Of a stretch of DNA of 64,000 bases, positions 62,225 to 64,000 are shown one piece after another (position 1 is the stretch's first letter; each line of letters starts with the position of its first letter). The DNA is from an uncultured Bacteroidales bacterium (lineage in GTDB: Bacteria; Bacteroidota; Bacteroidia; Bacteroidales; Paludibacteraceae): the NCBI GenBank assembly GCA_902798965.1, contig CADBYS010000004.1, positions 62,001-126,000 of the forward strand. The letters run 5' to 3'. Position numbers and translations under genes: made by a program. Under the pieces are notes generated by a model. That model saw only the letters and a list, made by a program, of their open reading frames with translations. It did no database searches and was not told where the DNA came from.

Positions 62225-63427
62225 TTAATTGTTGCCCTCGATAGCGTTATATGCCTCCAGCGCCTTGCGCAGCACGATCATCGCCTTGCGCAGGTCTTCC
62301 TTGTTCAGCACGTACGCCATGCGCACCTGCTGCCTGCCATCCTCGGGGTTGGTATAGAAGCCCGTACCCGGAGCCATCATTACCGTTGCGCCCTCGTACG
62401 AGAAGTCCGTCAGGCACCACTTGCAGAACTTCTCCACGTCATCCACCGGCAACTGCACCATCACATAGAACGCGCCGGTCGGTGCGGGAGCGAACACGCC
62501 GGGAATCTGGTTGAGCTGGTCGATCAGGTAGTTCCTTCGACCCAGATACTCGTCATATACCTCTTGCATATACTCTTCGGGCGTGCTCAGGGACGCTTCG
62601 GCTACTATCTGCCCGAACAGCGGCGGACTCAATCGCGCCTGACAGAACTTCATCACCGCCTCGCGCACCTCTTTGTTCTTTGTTATCAGCGCACCGATAC
62701 GGATGCCACACTCCGAGTAACGCTTCGACACACTGTCCACCAGTATCACATTCTGCTCTATGCCCTCCAGGTGGCACGCCGAGATGTACGGCGACTTGGT
62801 GTAGATAAACTCACGATACACCTCGTCGGATATCAGGTACAGCTTGTATTTCTTTACCAGATCGCGTATCTGCCGCATCTCCTGCTTGGTGTACAGGTAG
62901 CCTGTCGGGTTGTTGGGGTTGCAAATCAGTATCGCGCGTGTCTTGTCTGTTATCTGCTTCTCAAACTCCTCCACCGGCGGCAGCTTGAAGCCGTCCTCTA
63001 TGTGCGTCTTCACGGATTTCACTACCGCGCCGCAGGAGATGGCAAATGCCATATAGTTCGCATAACTCGGGTCGGTGACGATGATCTCATCGCCCGGATT
63101 CAGGCAGCTCATGTACGCAAACATGATCGCCTCCGAGCCGCCCGATGTGATGATGATCTCGTCCGGCGAGAGGTCGATGCCGTAGTCCGCATAGTAACTG
63201 ACCATCTTCGTACGCAAGGATTTCAGTCCCTGCGAGGGCGAATACGACAGTATATCCTGTTGGAAGTTTTTCACTGCCTCCAACGCTTGCGGCGGAGTGG
63301 CTATATCCGGCTGACCGATATTCAGGTGATACACATGTACCCCCACCCGTTTGGCCTCATCGGCATACTTCGCCAACTTCCTGATCGGCGATTCCGGCAT
63401 ACTTTGCGCACGAACACTTATTTCCAT
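62225..63427 (-). CDS. Class I/II pyridoxal-phosphate aminotransferase, aspartate aminotransferase-like
   Basis: 400 residues. Fold type I aminotransferase. Motifs: YHLNIGQPDIATPP near the N-terminus, ITSGGSEAIMFAYMS, the CNPNNPTGYLYT signature, ISDEVYREFIY, and the PLP lysine in VDSVSKRYSECGIRIG (about residue 238), with the C-terminal carboxylate-binding Arg in RQQVRMAYV. Aspartate, alanine or related amino acid activity; specificity cannot be read. It has its own promoter at 63548-63579 and a GTGAACC array in the leader. Confidence 0.92.
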   Translation of the reverse strand: MEISVRAQSMPESPIRKLAKYADEAKRVGVHVYHLNIGQPDIATPPQALEAVKNFQQDILSYSPSQGLKSLRTKMVSYYADYGIDLSPDEIIITSGGSEAIMFAYMSCLNPGDEIIVTDPSYANYMAFAISCGAVVKSVKTHIEDGFKLPPVEEFEKQITDKTRAILICNPNNPTGYLYTKQEMRQIRDLVKKYKLYLISDEVYREFIYTKSPYISACHLEGIEQNVILVDSVSKRYSECGIRIGALITKNKEVREAVMKFCQARLSPPLFGQIVAEASLSTPEEYMQEVYDEYLGRRNYLIDQLNQIPGVFAPAPTGAFYVMVQLPVDDVEKFCKWCLTDFSYEGATVMMAPGTGFYTNPEDGRQQVRMAYVLNKEDLRKAMIVLRKALEAYNAIEGNN

Positions 63428-63457
63428 ATGTTTGCGTTTGTTTTGTTTGCTTTATTT

Positions 63458-63520
63458 AGTGAACCTATGTAGTTGTGAACCTATATTTTTAGTGAACCTG
63501 TATAGTTAGTGAACCTATTT
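63458..63520. repeat. GTGAACC array with 16-17-nt period in the aminotransferase leader
   Basis: AGTGAACCTATGTAGT, TGTGAACCTATATTTTT, AGTGAACCTGTATAGTT, AGTGAACCTATTTCGC: four units, 16 or 17 nt each (about twice the octanucleotide period). Confidence 0.88.
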
Positions 63521-63547
63521 CGCACTTCTTATTTTTGATTCAGCCTA

Positions 63548-63579
63548 CAAAGATAATAAAAATTTTTCACATTTGCAAA
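63548..63579 (-). promoter_or_regulatory. Promoter of the aminotransferase gene
   Basis: Minus strand TTTG (plus CAAA at 63576-63579, in ATTTGCAAAT), 20-nt spacer, TATCTTTG (plus CAAAGATA at 63548-63555). The leader of about 115 nt contains the GTGAACC array. Confidence 0.8.
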
Positions 63580-63656
63580 TATTCGCTGAATATTTTTGCA
63601 TTTTTCTGCAATCTTTCACTTTTTGCCACCTTCCCGCAACTTTTTTTTCGGAAAAA

Positions 63657-63688
63657 TTTGGAAATATCAAAAATTTTTCGTATCTTTG
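63657..63688 (+). promoter_or_regulatory. Promoter of the plus-strand unit at the right edge
   Basis: TTTG at 63657-63660, 20-nt spacer, TATCTTTG at 63681-63688, 25 nt before the ATG at 63714. Confidence 0.78.
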
Positions 63689-63713
63689 TGAGCTAAAATA
63701 ATGATATACCTCT

Positions 63714-63959
63714 ATGCCCCCTATCCAACAAAAAAAAGCCGCTGCTGAGTTTGCCGCGTTCTGGCAACCGCTCTTCGAGCGCTTCAATATCCATATCGAT
63801 TTCGCTTATCGCACTTTCCGTTGGGATTCCGAAGCCGACATCAAAGCCCACCAAGACAACGATCGTGCTGTGATGGCTGCTTATGGCTTCTCACCCAAAC
63901 TCTCCGAAGCCGAGTGCGTAGCAGAACTATTCAAGATGTACCAAGAATTGACAAAGTGA
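63714..63959 (+). CDS. Small hypothetical protein
   Basis: 81 residues, no signal peptide or membrane segment. Mostly helical by composition (KKAAAEFAAFWQPLFERF, CVAELFKMYQELTK). The promoter at 63657-63688 and a 1-nt overlap with another start codon (TGATG) support it as a real gene and first of an operon. No family is recognised. Confidence 0.65.
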   Translation: MPPIQQKKAAAEFAAFWQPLFERFNIHIDFAYRTFRWDSEADIKAHQDNDRAVMAAYGFSPKLSEAECVAELFKMYQELTK

Positions 63960-64000
63960 TGATAAGTGCTGACTACAACGCCGGTCTGACGCCCGGCGCA
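63959..64000 (+). CDS. Start of a further gene, cut by the window edge
   Basis: ATG at 63959 overlaps the preceding TGA by one base and stays open to the end of the window (14 codons, MISADYNAGLTPGA). Too short to identify; supported only by the overlap arrangement. Confidence 0.4.
   Translation, partial: MISADYNAGLTPGA

Noticed and set aside
79-63520. CRISPR array as an explanation for the tandem repeats
   Set aside because: Units are 7-24 nt with no 20-40-nt spacers or longer repeats, and no cas gene is present.

Overview
ORGANISM. The window reads as a chromosome segment of an uncultured member of the Bacteroidales (Bacteroidota). The grounds are a SusC/SusD pair, lipoproteins with Bacteroidetes-style lipoboxes, C-terminal tags of the type 9 secretion system (T9SS), and at least nine promoters of the Bacteroidetes type (TTTG, 20 nt, TAnnTTTG). 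Gene order such as sigma-54 regulator-lptE-secG and serC-serA fits the same group. I cannot resolve the family; a gut, rumen or other polysaccharide-rich habitat is plausible. LAYOUT. (1) 1-10676, minus strand: a long, tightly packed operon-like run in the order dxs, trkA, trkH, SGNH esterase, MBOAT acyltransferase, coaE, RND adaptor, RND permease (cut by the window edge). (2) 10.8-22.3 kb, plus strand: two small envelope proteins, tRNA-Arg(ACG), sigma-54-type regulator, lptE, secG, serC, serA, a T9SS type B protein, a secreted endonuclease I, holA, metK, lspA. (3) 22.3-25.3 kb, minus: CPA2 cation/proton antiporter with a ribbon-helix-helix protein, and an envelope protein. (4) 25.4-35.8 kb, minus: four large secreted multi-module proteins without a recognisable enzyme, sharing modules and C-terminal tags, plus a 42-residue peptide gene. 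(5) 35.8-60.5 kb, minus: a beta-1,3-glucan (laminarin-type) utilisation locus with membrane regulator, GH81, SusC, SusD, surface glycan-binding protein, three GH16, GH128, GH30, a large GH94/GH149-type phosphorylase and a GPH sugar transporter. (6) 60.5-64 kb: ettA, a class I aminotransferase, and the start of a plus-strand unit. HOW THE LOCUS WORKS (inference). Secreted and surface GH81, GH16 and GH128 enzymes cut beta-1,3-glucan, GH30 removes beta-1,6 branches, SusCD and the binding protein import oligosaccharides, and the phosphorylase plus GPH transporter finish the job phosphorolytically; no GH3 beta-glucosidase is in the window. MOST UNUSUAL SIGNAL. At least 25 short, degenerate tandem-repeat arrays with fixed periods of 7, 8, 9, 10, 11, 16-17 or 24 nt are scattered through the window. 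Each array keeps a short conserved core and varies the remaining bases. They fill intergenic gaps, supply stop codons, form a SusD signal peptide, and occur as in-frame insertions inside conserved enzymes (Dxs, MBOAT, RND permease, GH81, the phosphorylase, the regulator). No gap without a gene exceeds 300 bases; the largest (63428-63713 and 31393-31649) hold repeat arrays and promoters.
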